Below, piece after piece: positions 23,609-36,700 of a stretch of 64,000 bases of DNA (within the stretch, counting starts at the first letter, position 1; every line of letters starts with the position of its first letter). Below the pieces are notes generated by a model. The model was given only the letters and a program-made list of their open reading frames with translations. It was not told the origin of the DNA and ran no database searches. The translations under genes were made by a program, and so were the position numbers. Location: NCBI RefSeq assembly GCF_030052815.1, contig NC_079505.1:10022898-10086897 (forward strand). Direction: 5' to 3'. The DNA is from Hevea brasiliensis (Eukaryota; Streptophyta; Magnoliopsida; Malpighiales; Euphorbiaceae).

Positions 23609-24390
23609 AATGAAATTTTAATGTGGATGGAAGACCTTGACACTGGACCACTGGGGAAAATTGAAATGCGAAACAAAGAAGCAAGGACAAAAGAAATAAT
23701 GATACTTAAATTTGAAAGGGTCAAAGACTCTCATTTGGTGGCTGCAGCACTTATAGCAACAGTAGCATTTGAAGCAATGTTCACCTTACTTGGAGGTTAT
23801 AGAAGTGATAAAAACGATTTAAAGAAAGGGACTCCTATTTTAAGTGGAAATTTAGCTTTTATAGCATTTATGATATCAGACACTATAGCTATGGTTTTAT
23901 CTACTTCTTGTGTCTTTATCCACTTTATATTGGTGATGTTAGGATATCTGAAAAAATGCTACTGGTTAAAAAGATGCGCCTATAGCTTCCTCTTCTACGC
24001 CATGGTGGCAATGTTGATTACATTTGCGACAGGAGCTTATGCAGTTCTAACACCTTCCTTTGGATATTGGATTTGTGCCATCGGATTGAGCTTCTTCTAC
24101 TTCATATTTTATTCGATCATGAGCTTAACATGGAGTTTATTTTTTTGGAGGATGATGATGAAGAAGAAGTTAATCACTATAGACATCAAATAAAAACTTT
24201 GTAGGTAGTTTTCTATATATTATAAAACTTTTAATTCCGTTAATATTTTCATTAATTATTTTAACATTTTATTCACTCTTGAAGCTCCTGGCTGACTGGT
24301 GGAAGTTTTTGGTTGGGTTTCTTGTTCATTGCCCTCCGTTTGGAGCTTCGACGTATGTCTAAAAAGTTTAGAAAGTGGTGGACAGAGTAA
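23609..24390 (+). pseudogene. Ankyrin-PGG gene C: 3' partial duplicate of gene A, broken
   Basis: Exon 3 (23609-24200) and exon 4 (24285-24390) align closely with gene A, as does the intron DNA from 21612 and the 3' flank to 24744. Ankyrin exons are absent. Defects: the PGG motif reads LLGGY; a net +2-base change near 24148-24165 throws the acidic tail (EDDDEEEVNHYRHQ in the other frame) out of frame so that translation stops at TAA 24191-24193; the donor is ttt|gtaggt rather than gtaagt. Exon 4 on its own is intact (SWLTGGSFWLGF then 22 more codons to TAA 24388-24390), preserving the tail that gene A has lost. Four membrane segments remain encoded in exon 3. It is most likely a pseudogene; a short membrane peptide is possible. 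Confidence 0.75.
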
Positions 24391-24744
24391 GTCAACCGAC
24401 TCATTAGGCGTTATTAGATGCCAAGAAAAAGAGTCACATGCTTGCTATTACCTCATGGGATGTAAATGCTGTCTCCCTTCATATGGATGTGTTTAATTTA
24501 ATTTTGACCTTTTACATAGTTACTTTGAAAACATTTAGAAGGAATAAATGTCAATTATTAGGATAATTTCTTATGACACTAAAGACACATATACCCATTA
24601 TTAGCTTAATGGCATATGTGTGGCATGCAATATCTTTTTATTTTAATTCATGTATATATTTACTAGGATTGGAATTTATATTTACTATAAATAAATAATT
24701 GTATAATAGACAACAATATATTTTTTGAGCCTGCAGATAGTAAC

Positions 24745-27662
24745 TGTAACGCTTTCACCATAGGTAGTCCGTATATTTTACTATTCCGACGACTAATGTC
24801 TGTTCGGACAGTCAAAATGTTTGGATCTAAACCTAAACTATAGTGAGGAGGCATAAATTGAAAAAAAAAATGTAAAGAAAATATAGGAAAAAAATTTAGA
24901 GAATTTATTAATTAGTATAAAATAATAAAAATGACCCGATATGCATTATGAAGGGCATTTTGGTCATTTCACCCCCAGAGGTAAATTTTGACCTCAATGT
25001 CAAATTAAAATTTAGAAAATAAAATAATTAACATAAATTAAAATTTATGAAATAAATTAGGAAAATGAGAAGAGAAAAGAAAAGAAAGGAAAAGAAAAGA
25101 AAAGAAAAGAAAATGGCTTAGGGAAATTAAAAAAAAAATACTGTACACAAAAAATAGAATATATAAATACCACAAGATGACAAACTCCCACCAACCCCTT
25201 TCTTCGTCCACTCCCTCTTCTCTCTCTTTCCCCTTGGAGCTGGCACCTTTGCTCCACAATTCGTCCATTATTGTCAAGCTTCCAAGCTTGGTTTCCCAAG
25301 CTTTCACACACCAAAACCCATAGCACCCTTTACAAAAAATACTCTCCACACCCTAAGGAAGCTATAGACACCCATTGGAAGCAAGAAAATTGAAGTTAGG
25401 GAAGCTCAAGTAAGGTTAGTGCACTAATCCCTCTTCTTCTCTTTATTAAACATGAAAAGCATGTTTAGCCAAGCATAATCATGAAAACAAAAAGAAAATC
25501 TTGAGGAAAGAACCCTTGAATTTTTAACAGCCATGGAACTAGAAGTTCGTTGCTTTTAAGTGATGAAAAATGGTTCCATGAGAATGTCTGATGAGTTGAA
25601 ATGTTTGGGAGTTTGATTGTGTAGTGTTTGTGTAAATTTGAAACTTTGAAAACTAGGGTTTGTGTAAAATGCTTGAAATTGACCTACAGAGTTGAGATTG
25701 TGCTTATAGAAGTGTATTGCATGCAAATTGAAGTAAGAAAGTTGGAGGAATTGAGATTTGGGAGTGTTTGATTTTCTGCAAGTTGGGACTTGAGGAGTCC
25801 AGTCCCTTTATTGAACCATAACTGAAAATGTATGACTCCAATTGGTATGAGGCCAATTGGAGGTGAAATTAGACTCAAAATAGCCCATTTTTCATGTTGA
25901 CACCATGCCCAAATTTTATCAAAATCATGACCAATTCTCTACCCAAACCCGGATGACCAAACACTGAAACCCAGAAAATGACCAAATGAATAATACGTGT
26001 TCATTTGGTCATAACTCTCTCTATACCGGTCCAAATGACCTAAAATTTACATCAATGGAATGCTTAGACATAGGGCTACACTTTTTATGAAGACCACTTG
26101 ACCTAGAATTGTACTTGGGAGTCCCTAAGATATAGAGGAACAAATCTTATGAAGGAACCTAAGTCTAAAAATGACCATAAAATGATCAAATGACTGGTCA
26201 AAATTTATTGACCAGGAATTGCCAATTCTGGACAGCTTAGAGGCAAATGGACCAGTTATGGTATTTTGAACATAACTTGAGTTCTATAACCCCAAATTGA
26301 GTGATTTAAAAACTGAAATTCAAGTTTAAACAAAGAGGAGCAATTGTTATGAAGGAAATGTGAACAAATAGACATCCTAACCTAGCCAAATTTCTAGATA
26401 AAGATAATACATCAAAATGAACCTAAAGAAAGGTTCATGGGAAAAATGCTATGCATGGTAATTAAAATACTCATAAGGCTAATTAAATATTAAAAATGAT
26501 ATGAATATGTAAATTGGGACTAATGTCTTGTTAATATGAAATTAATGGTACCACTGAACAGTACTAGAAAATAGTAACAGTAAATAGTGCTAAAATAATT
26601 AAAAATGTTTAATTGCCCATAGTATACCTAGACTTATTTATTTAGTTTGGATGAATTGGTATACCAATTAGGAACTACAGATAGCAAGATCGCCTGAGAA
26701 AATCATGAACTGACAATATATGTCTGGTATGATTGTTCTACAGGCTATACGCCTACTTACTGGCCATTGTGCCTACTTTATTTTTGGCTTTACAAGCCTG
26801 ACAACGGGTCTATTGCCCGACAGCTGGGCTCGTGCATGACAGACGTATACTGGACAGACATATGGTTGTCTAACCAGTATACACCCGTGCATCCAGCTTT
26901 TATAATTTGTTATAGGTTTCTTGGGCACTGATAAAAATTAATTAAGACTTAAAATACAATAAGTAATCATAAAAGATCCTGATAATGTTAATTGTTTTCA
27001 AAGAGCAATAAAAATGTAAAAGACCCAGAAATTATGATTTGCAGATATTAATTCAATTGTTTAATTATTGTTATTATAAATTATGTACCACTAAGCGGTA
27101 TGCTTAGCATGTTAGTTTTCCATCACGTAGGTACTAAAGATCAGTAGCCGCCACAACAGTGTTCGGACAGAGTTTCGACCAGATCTGCCACCGACCAGAG
27201 TCACCTCACAGTCTTTTGTATTTTGGTAGGGCCCATGTATAGACTAGTATTTTAGTTCATTATGTCTAGTCATAATGTATTTCATTTTGGACTTGTAATT
27301 AAACTTGAGATTAAAATGAAAACTTGTAATTTATTATCTATGAATTTTCATATGAATACAATAGATGATACTTCATTTTGAGATCTCATAAATAGTTGTG
27401 AATGATATGATAAAAGAGAATATGATATGGACATGTTAATAAGTGATTAGTGGAAACCCGCTAGATGCTAATAAAACAGGGGAGGCTCTGTCTGGGTCTC
27501 CACAGAAATAAGATATAAAAAAAAATATTTCTACACGTAGAATACATGTTTTAAATGACATCAGAAGTTTACAATAGATATGATAAAACAAGATAGGGTG
27601 CTCCGGCACCGAATGTGGCACTTCTTGCTCAGCTATACAGTAGACGGATAAGGGGAATCACA
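24745..27662 (+). mobile_element. Solo LTR, family X copy 2 (2918 bp)
   Basis: It begins TGTAACGCTTTCACC and ends GGGAATCACA, with the 5-bp duplication GTAAC on both sides (24740-24744 and 27663-27667). It carries the same purine tract (about 25069-25113), TATAAATA (25162-25169) and leader as copy 1, plus about 600 bases (around 26100-26700) deleted from copy 1. One copy of the hairpin GACCAAATGAATA...TGTTCATTTGGTC is at 25980-26010. Confidence 0.88.
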
Positions 27663-27667
27663 GTAAC

Positions 27668-28001
27668 ATTGCTCGCATGAATCAGTCTCACTGAGAAGCA
27701 ATTAATGGTGGAAACCCTGGTCCTATTCCTTTTGATGTTGAAATGGAAGCATGGCAAACATTATCAGTGGGTAGCCAACTTGGTTTAGTCTTCTCACAAC
27801 CTGCTGATGTTGTGCTTAATTTCTTGGTCAAGCAAATCAATTCTGATATGTTAGCTTTCGAGGCTTCAAGGTCCTGAGGTTTTCTTGCTTCTAGGTTGTT
27901 TGGGAAGAACCTTCAGTCTCATTAAGGAAGGAAGCTTCTCTCTCTTTTGTTTTGGATTTGGACTTTTTTATTGTGGCCTATTCTTTTGATTCAGCCAGTT
28001 C
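27668..28001 (+). pseudogene. Retrotransposon-like fragment related to window start
   Basis: The frame reads PFDVEMEAWQTLSVGSQLGL, then VVLNFLVKQINSD, and ends at a TGA near 27877. It shares EAWQT..(L/V)G..LGL.F and Q(I)..SD with positions 33-160. After it comes T/G/C-rich DNA that continues into tandem unit 1. Family assignment (non-LTR element) is inference. Confidence 0.35.
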
Positions 28002-28452
28002 CTTTTAATCGCGTTATTTGTCTTGTTTGAGAATGCTATTATTCATTATTGCTTTCTTGGAGTTTTCTTGAAGTTTTGAGCTAGAGGGATTCTGTGCTTT
28101 GGTCTTCCTCTCCTTTCTTGTTTTCTCTTTGTTGCCTTGAAGCTGCACGTGTGTTGGGCATTTGGTTCTATGAGGATTTGTTCTTCGCTTCTCTATTTCT
28201 TTCAAATTTCTGTGGGAGCTAGCTATTGTTTTTGGTTTGGGTATTGTAGCTACTGCATGTTTTTTTTTTTTTTGCAGAGTTTGTTGCAGATTCTGTTGCT
28301 CCTGGTTAGATTAGATGTTTTGCTCCTTAGATGCAGCATATTTTTGCTCTATTGTTTTAACCTGACCCTTTGTATTTGCCCCCCTATTTTGCTGTGTTTT
28401 TTGGTTTTTTTTTTTTCCTACTTTTTTGGTCTTTGTTTTGCTCTCTGTCTAG

Positions 28453-29090
28453 GTGCTACACAATTAGTTTCTCAAATTGAACAAGTGGAAAGAGGTGAAG
28501 TCAAACAAACATCATTTAAAGAGGGCGATGCACCTAAGGTACAACTTAAACAACTTTCTTCTTAACTCAGGCATGCATTTCTTGGTCCTAATGAAATATA
28601 TCAAGTTATTGTTAATGCAAATTTGCGTGATTTAGAGGTTAAAAAATTGTTGAGGATTTTGAGACAACATAGGAAAGTATTAGGATATACAATTGATGAC
28701 ATCAAATGAATTAGCCTTAATTTTTACATGCATAGGATTGTTCTAAAAGACAACTGCAAACCATCCATTGAACATCAAAGGAGGTTAAATCTAAACATAA
28801 AGAATGTGGTTAAAAAAGAAATCCTAAAGTTACTTAATGTGGGTATTATATACCCCATTTCTGATAGCACATAGGTTAGTTCTGTGCATGTTGTCCCAAA
28901 GAAAGGTGGAACTCCAGTGGTTAAAAATGAGAACAAGGAATTGATTCCCACTAGAACAGTCTCTAGTTAGAGAATGTGCATAAACTATAGAAAATTAAAT
29001 AATGCCACAAGAAAATATCATTTTCCACTCCATTTTATAGACCAAATGTTAGAGAGACTTGTTAGAAATTCATATTTTTGTTACTTGGAT
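28453..29090 (+). pseudogene. Gypsy pol fragment, unit 1
   Basis: It encodes the spacer before reverse transcriptase and the start of the RT domain: AFLGPNE, LRQHRKVLGYTIDDIK, IEHQRRLN, GIIYPISDST, then NYRKLNNATRKYHFPLHFID and LDxN cut by the LTR. Stops are shared with units 2 and 3 (30222-30859 and 32000-32637). The sequence is of the Ty3/Gypsy Athila/Tat type by its motifs. It is dead. Confidence 0.8.
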
Positions 29091-30221
29091 TGTAACACCC
29101 TCACTGTAACCATTCCGTACATCCTACTGTTCCGGTGACCATTGTCAGTCCGGATAGCTAGAACGTCTAGAAAAAATATTTAAACTAAAGTGAGGAACCA
29201 TAATTAACTCAAATATTAACAAGAAAAATATAGGAAAAATTTTAGAAATAAAATACAACTAAGTAAATGAGTCGGTGCCCTAGCGATGGGTAACCCCGTG
29301 GGAAATTGCGGTCTTCGCAGCTAGAAGCCCTAAACCCGAGAGAAAATTCATAAAATAATTTTTGGGACTCCAGAGAAGAGTCATTGAGGTTTCTATGGCA
29401 TTAGAATGCCAACAAAATGCTTAGAAAAATTTTTCAATCGGTACAGACAATTTTAGTCTGTTAAGCCAAATAGAGGGCATTTTGGTCATTTCGCCTTCAA
29501 AGGTGATTTTTGGCCGACTTGTCCAGTTAATTAAATAATTATTATGACATAAAATGTGAATAAATAATGCTAAAAATTAAATTGAAAATGAGTAGAGAAG
29601 AAAGGAAAAGAAAATGAAAGAAAATGCCAATTATGATATCACATGATGTCACTAAAGCACTCCCACCCAATCACATTGTGACACATGTCTTTAAACCACT
29701 TAAAATGAGTAAAATGGGCAGAAAAATTGAAGAAACAATCTGCTTCTTCATCACAAACGAACCAGCTCCCTCTCTTCTACCTTTTAATCGCGTTATTTGT
29801 CTTGTTTGAGAATGCTATTATTCATTATTGCTTTCTTGGAGTTTTCTTGAAGTTTTGAGCTAGAGGGATTCTGTGCTTTGGTCTTCCTCTCCTTTCTTAT
29901 TTTCTCTTTGTTGCCTTGAAGCTGCACGTGTGTTGGGCATTTGGTTCTATGAGGATTTGTTCTTTGCTTCTCTATTTCTTTCAAATTTCTGTGGGAGCTA
30001 GCTATTGTTTTTGGTTTGGGTATTGTAGCTCGCATGTTTTTTTTGCAGAGTTTGTTGCAGATTCTGTTGCTCCTAGTTAGATTAGATGTTTTGCTCCTTA
30101 GATGCAGCATATTTTTGCTCTATTGTTTTGACCTGACCCTTTGTATTTGCCCCCCTATTTTGCTGTGTTTTTTGGTATTTTTTTTCCTACTTTTTTGGTC
30201 TTTGTTTTGCTCTCTGTCTAG

Positions 30222-30859
30222 GTGCTACACAATTAGTTTCTCAAATTGAACAAGTGGAAAGAGGTGAAGTCAAACAAACATCATTTAAAGAGGGCGATGC
30301 ACCTAAGGTACAACTTAAACAACTTTCTTCTTAACTCAGGCATGCATTTCTTGGTCCTAATGAAATATATCAAGTTATTGTTAATGCAAATTTGCGTGAT
30401 TTAGAGGTTAAAAAATTGTTGAGGATTTTGAGACAACATAGGAAAGTATTAGGATATACAATTGATGACATCAAATGAATTAGCCTTAATTTTTACATGC
30501 ATAGGATTGTTCTAAAAGACAACTGCAAACCATCCATTGAACATCAAAGGAGGTTAAATCTAAACATAAAGAATGTGGTTAAAAAAGAAATCCTAAAGTT
30601 ACTTAATGTGGGTATTATATACCCCATTTCTGATAGCACATAGGTTAGTTCTGTGCATGTTGTCCCAAAGAAAGGTGGAACTCCAGTGGTTAAAAATGAG
30701 AACAAGGAATTGATTCCCACTAGAACAGTCTCTAGTTAGAGAATGTGCATAAACTATAGAAAATTAAATAATGCCACAAGAAAATATCATTTTCCACTCC
30801 ATTTTATAGACCAAATGTTAGAGAGACTTGTTAGAAATTCATATTTTTGTTACTTGGAT
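30222..30859 (+). pseudogene. Gypsy pol fragment, unit 2
   Basis: Near-identical copy of the unit 1 fragment, with the same TGA after YTIDDIK and the same TAG replacing the Trp before VSSVHV. It ends where the family Y LTR start is joined. Confidence 0.8.
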
Positions 30860-31999
30860 TGTAACACCCTCACTGTAACCATTCCGTACATCCTCATCGT
30901 AGGTGACCATTGTCAGTCCGGATAGCTAGAACGTCTAGAAAAAATATTTAAACTAAAGTGAGGAACCATAATTAACTCAAATATTAACAAGAAAAATATA
31001 GGAAAAATTTTAGAAATAAAATACAACTAAGTAAATGAGTCGGTGCCCTAGCGATGGGTAACCCCGTGGGAAATTGCGGTCTTCGCAGCTAGAAGCCCTA
31101 AACCCGGGAGAAAATTCATAAAATAATTTTTGGGACTCCAGAGAAGAGTCATTGAGGTTTTTATGGCATTAGAATGCCAACAAACTGCTTAGAAAAATTT
31201 TTCAATCAGCATGCATAATTTTAGTCTGTTAAGCCAAATGGAGGGCATTTTGGTCATTTCGCCTTCAAAGGTGATTTTTTGCCGACTTGTCCAGTTAATT
31301 AAATAATTATTATGACATAAAATGTGAATAAATAATGCTAAAAATTAAATTGAAAATGAGTAGAGAAGAAAGGAAAAGAAAATGAAAGAAAATGCCAATT
31401 ATAATATCACATGATGTCACTAAAGCACTCCCACCCAATCACATTGTGACACATGTCTTTAAACCACTTAAAATGAGTAAAATGGGCAGAAAAATTGAAG
31501 AAACAATCTGCTTCTTCATCACAAACGAACCAGCTCCCTCTCTTCTACCTTTTAATCGCGTTATTTATCTTGTTTGAGAATGCTATTATTCATTATTGCT
31601 TTCTTGGAGTTTTCTTGAAGTTTTGAGCTAGAGGGATTCTGTGCTTTGGTCTTCCTCTCCTTTCTTGTTTTCTCTTTGTTGCCTTGAAGCTGCACGTGTG
31701 TTGGGCATTTGGTTCTATGAGGATTTGTTCTTTGCTTCTCTATTTCTTTCAAATTTCTGTGGGAGCTAGCTATTGTTTTTGGTTTGGGTATTGTAGCTAC
31801 TGCATGTTTTTTTTTTTTTGCAGAGTTTGTTGCAGATTCTGTTGCTCCTGGTTAGATTAGATGTTTTGCTCCTTAGATGCAGCATATTTTTGCTCTATTG
31901 TTTTGACCTGACCCTTTGTATTTGCCCCCCTATTTTGCTGTGTTTTTTGGTTTTTTTTTTTTTCCTACTTTTTTGGTCTTTGTTTTGCTCTCTGTCTAG

Positions 32000-32637
32000 G
32001 TGCTACAGAATTAGTTTCTCAAATTGAACAAGTGGAAAGAGGTGAAGTCAAACAAACATCATTTAAAGAGGGCGATGCACCTAAGGTACAACTTAAACAA
32101 CTTTCTTCTTAACTCAGGCATGCATTTCTTGGTCCTAATGAAATATATCAAGTTATTGTTAATGCAAATTTGCGTGATTTAGAGGTTAAAAAATTGTTGA
32201 GGATTTTGAGACAACATAGGAAAGTATTAGGATATACAATTGATGACATCAAATGAATTAGCCTTAATTTTTACATGCATAGGATTGTTCTAAAAGACAA
32301 CTGCAAACCATCCATTGAACATCAAAGGAGGTTAAATCTAAACATAAAGAATGTGGTTAAAAAAGAAATCCTAAAGTTACTTAATGTGGGTATTATATAC
32401 CCCATTTCTGATAGCACATAGGTTAGTTCTGTGCATGTTGTCCCAAAGAAAGGTGGAACTCCAGTGGTTAAAAATGAGAACAAGGAATTGATTCCCACTA
32501 GAACAGTCTCTAGTTAGAGAATGTGCATAAACTATAGAAAATTAAATAATGCCACAAGAAAATATCATTTTCCACTCCATTTTATAGACCAAATGTTAGA
32601 GAGACTTGTTAGAAATTCATATTTTTGTTACTTGGAT
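32000..32637 (+). pseudogene. Gypsy pol fragment, unit 3
   Basis: Near-identical copy with the nonsense changes of units 1 and 2. The first LTR bases (acaccctcatcag) agree with unit 4 rather than with units 1 and 2, hinting at the order of copying. Confidence 0.8.
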
Positions 32638-33768
32638 TGTAACACCCTCATCAGAACCATTCCGCACATCCTCTATTATGTGACCATTGTCAGTCCGGAT
32701 AGCTAGAACGTCTAGAAAAAATATTTAAACTAAAGTGAGGAACCATAATTAACTCAAATATTAACAAGAAAAATATAGGAAAAATTTTAGAAATAAAATA
32801 CAACTAAGTAAATGAGTCTGCCCTAGCGATGGGTAACCCCGTGGGAAATTGCGGTCTTCGCAGCTAGAAGCCCTAAACCCGGGAGAAAATTCATAAAATA
32901 ATTTTTGGGACTCCAGAGAAGAGTCATTGAGGTTTTTATGGCGTTAGAATGCCAACAAAATGCTTAGAAAAATTTTTCAATCGGTACAGACAATTTTAGT
33001 CTGTTAAGCCAAATGGAGGGCATTTTGGTCATTTCGCCTTCAAAGGTGATTTTTTGCCGACTTGTCCAGTTAATTAAATAATTATTATGACATAAAATGT
33101 GAATAAATAATGCTAAAAATTAAATTGAAAATGAGTAGAGAAGAAAGGAAAAGAAAATGAAAGAAAATGCCAATTATGATATCACATGATGTCACTAAAG
33201 CACTCCCACCCAATCACATTGTGACACATGTCTTTAAACCACTTAAAATGAGTAAAATGGGCAGAAAAATTGAAGAAACAATCTGCTTCTTCATCACAAA
33301 CGAACCAGCTCCCTCTCTTCTACCTTTTAATCGCGTTATTTATCTTGTTTGAGAATGCTATTATTCATTATTGCTTTCTTGGAGTTTTCTTGAAGTTTTG
33401 AGCTAGAGGGATTCTGTGCTTTGGTCTTCCTCTCCTTTCTTGTTTTCTCTTTGTTGCCTTGAAGCTGCACGTGTGTTGGGCATTTGGTTCTATGAGGATT
33501 TGTTCTTTGCTTCTCTATTTCTTTCAAATTTCTGTGGGAGCTAGCTATTGTTTTTGGGTTGGGTATGGTAGCTCTGATGTTTTTTTTTTTTTGCAGAGTT
33601 TGTTGCATTCTCCCGTTCTGTTAGATTAGATGCTTTGCTCCTTAGATGCAGCATATTTTTGCTCTATTGTTTTGACCTGACCCTTTGTATTTGCCCCCCT
33701 ATTTTGCTGTGTTTTTTGGTTTTTTTTTTTTTCCTACTTTTTTGGTCTTTGTTTTGCTCTCTGTCTAG

Positions 33769-36700
33769 GTGCTACAGAATTAGTTTCTCAAATTGAACAA
33801 GTGGAAAGAGGTGAAGTCAAACAAACATCATTTAAAGAGGGCGATGCACCTAAGGTACAACTTAAACAACTTTCTTCTTAACTCAGGCATGCATTTCTTG
33901 GTCCTAATGAAATATATCAAGTTATTGTTAATGCAAATTTGCGTGATTTAGAGGTTAAAAAATTGTTGAGGATTTTGAGACAACATAGGAAAGTATTAGG
34001 ATATACAATTGATGACATCAAAGGAATTAGCCTTGATTTTTACATGCATAGGATTGTTTTAAAAGACAACTGCAAACCATCCATTGAACATCAAAGGAGG
34101 TTAAATCCAAGCATCAAGAAGGTGGTTAAAAAAGAAATCCTAAAGTTACTTAATGTGGGTATTATATACCCCATTTCTGATAGCACATGGGTTAGTTCTG
34201 TGCATGTTATCGCTAAGAAAGGTGGAACTCCAGTGGTTAAAAATGAGAACAAGGAATTGATTCCCACTAGAACAGTCTCTAGTTAGAGAATGTGCATAAA
34301 CTATAGAAAATTAAATAATGCCACAAGAAAATATCATTTTCCACTCCATTTTATAGACCAAATGTTAGAGAGACTTGTTAGAAATTCATATTTTTGTTAC
34401 TTGGATTGTAACACCCTCATCAGAACCATTCCGCACATCCCATCAAGCTTGGTGACCATTGTCATCCGGATAGCTAGAACGCCTAGAAAAATATTTAAAC
34501 TAAAGTGAGGAACCATAATTAACTCAAATATTAACAAGAAAAATATAGGAAAAATTTTAGAAATAAAATACAACTAAGTAAATGAGTCGGTGTTCTAGCG
34601 ATGGGTAACCCTGGGAAATTGCGGTCTTCGCAATAGAAGCCCTAAACCCGGAGAAAATTCATAAAATAATTTTGGGACTCCAGAGAAGAGTCATTGAGGT
34701 TTTTATGGCATTAGAATGCCAACAAAATGCTTAGAAAAATTTTTCAATCAGATGCATAATTTTAGTCTGTTAAGCCAAATGGAGGGCATTTTGGTCATTT
34801 CGCCTTCAAAGGTGATTTTTTGCCGACTTGTCCAGTTAATTAAATAATTATTTTGACATAAAATGTGAATAAATAATGCTAAAAATTAAATTAAAAATGA
34901 GTAGAGAAGAAAGGAAAAGAAAATGAAAGAAAATGCCAATTATGATATCACATGATGTCACTAAAGCACTCCCACCCAATCACATTGTGACACATGTCTT
35001 TAAACCACTTAAAATGAGTAAAATGGGCAGAAAAATTGAAGAAACAATCTGCTTCTTCATCACAAACGAACCAGCTCCCTCTCTTCTACCATTGAAGCTT
35101 CACCCAAGCTTCCAAACCTCTACTAAAACCACCTCAAAACCTCATCTTCCCTTCATAAAAATTTGTCTCTTCCACTAGAGCTAGACTTGGGCAGCCATTA
35201 GAAGAGGAGAAAGTGGAAGAAAGTGAGGTGTAAATAAGCTTAGAAAATCACCGAAGGGGTTAGTGCCATATTCTTTGCTTTTACATCTTTCTAAACATGA
35301 ATTTAAGCTAAGTTAAGTTGAGAATTTGATAAAAATTGAATTAATGAGGCATGATTATGTTCCATGAAATTTTGGCAGCCTTGACATGAGTTAGGGTTAG
35401 GAGAATTCTTTGATTTAAAGTGACATATTAGCTGCCCCTAGTATAAATTATATGATTAGTATAGCAAATTAGGGGTAAGATGCATGAATTGGAGGCTTGG
35501 TCAATTAGGGTTAGGGTTTTGAAATTTAATTTTAGTGGTGGATGAAAATAGACATAAACTAAAGTTGTAATGGTCAATTAGTGACCATTTGGCTATGTTT
35601 GATTAGGAAATGAAGTTATTTGTGCCATGGGAATTTAAGTTAGGTATGCTGCCCTTGAGTGCCCTGCAGGTCTAGATGTGAGTCTGGCATATTTGGGTAG
35701 CTATAAATGGAGTTGTAGAGGTTCAATTGATGGAAGGCCAATTGGACATGAAACTAGACACATAATGGCACAACTTTGGTGAAGAAACCCTGCCCAGAAA
35801 ACCAAACCAAATTGACCTAAAAATTGTCCTAATCCGGGTGACTTGCATTCTGCCTGGGCAAAATGACCAAATAAATAGTGTTTATTCATTTGGTCATAAC
35901 TCAGTGTAGAAAGGTCCAATTTACTTGAAATTTTACCAGCAGAAATATGAGACATATATCTACAACTTTCATGAAGAACACAAATCCAAATTCTGATCAT
36001 AACCTAGTCAAATTGCCAACCAAACTTAGGTTACCAAATCTGGCAGAACCAGTTTTGCCCAGAATTTTGGATTCTATCCAATCCGGCCAGCTATGGTTTT
36101 TAGGCCATAACTTGAGCTACAAAACTCCAAATAGAGTGATTCAAAAAAGGAAATCTAACTATACACAATAAGGAACAACTTTTATGAAGACAAGTTTGCC
36201 AAATTCCTACTGTACAAATGACCAATGGAATAGTAAACATGAGGCTTGAAATCTGAAAATTATGAATAATTAACACTAAGCTTCGAAATGGAATTGGCAA
36301 CTAATGCCAACAACTTTAGAATGCAAAATGTGGTATGTTGATGATATTTGAACCAATATACCTATTAGCTATGAAAAAGTCAATATTTTAGTTGACTAAT
36401 GAAATGAATAGTAACCTTACACATAAAGTACAAATATTCAAGAAATGACTTTGTAATATGCCCTAGTAGGCCTAATGTGATTAGTTTGGATAGGTTGGTA
36501 TGCCAATAGGGTTCTAATAGCAGTACTGCGTATGATGTATAGCTTCATTGCCATTCTGTGATGATAGCCTATGGCTATACTGATTATGATGTTATACTTG
36601 GCTTTATGCCTTATTGCTTTTATGGCTTATTAGCCATTCTGTTTGCACACCGGGAGACACATTGTGACCGATGCTGTGACGGCCCTAGGTACCTGGTACC

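Larger units (their letters stand above)
28002..35090 (+). repeat. Four tandem chimeric units of about 1.77 kb
   Basis: Units are 28002-29780, 29781-31548, 31549-33323 and 33324-35090. Each starts cttttaatcgcgttattt, runs through T/G-rich DNA to tctgtctag, then has a Gypsy pol fragment (starts 28453, 30222, 32000, 33769), and then the first ~690 bases of an LTR of family Y (from 29091, 30860, 32638, 34407), ending tctcttctacc. Only unit 4 continues into the full LTR. Units 1-3 share a TGA in the pol fragment (atcaaatgaattag) and a TAG (acataggttag) that unit 4 lacks, so units 1-3 come from one mutated copy. The units are otherwise nearly identical. Confidence 0.9.

Noticed and set aside
24299..24496. 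65-codon frame 3' of gene C
   Set aside because: It is the wrong frame over exon 4; the correct frame is set by the conserved SWLTGG start and ends at 24390.
28137..28565. 142-codon frame over the start of tandem unit 1
   Set aside because: It crosses T-rich non-coding DNA into the pol fragment. The same DNA in units 2-4 gives frames broken at different points.
29275..29345. GC-richer stretch ccctagcgatgggtaacccc as a possible RNA gene
   Set aside because: It recurs at the same position in every family Y LTR start; no cloverleaf or other known RNA pattern is visible.
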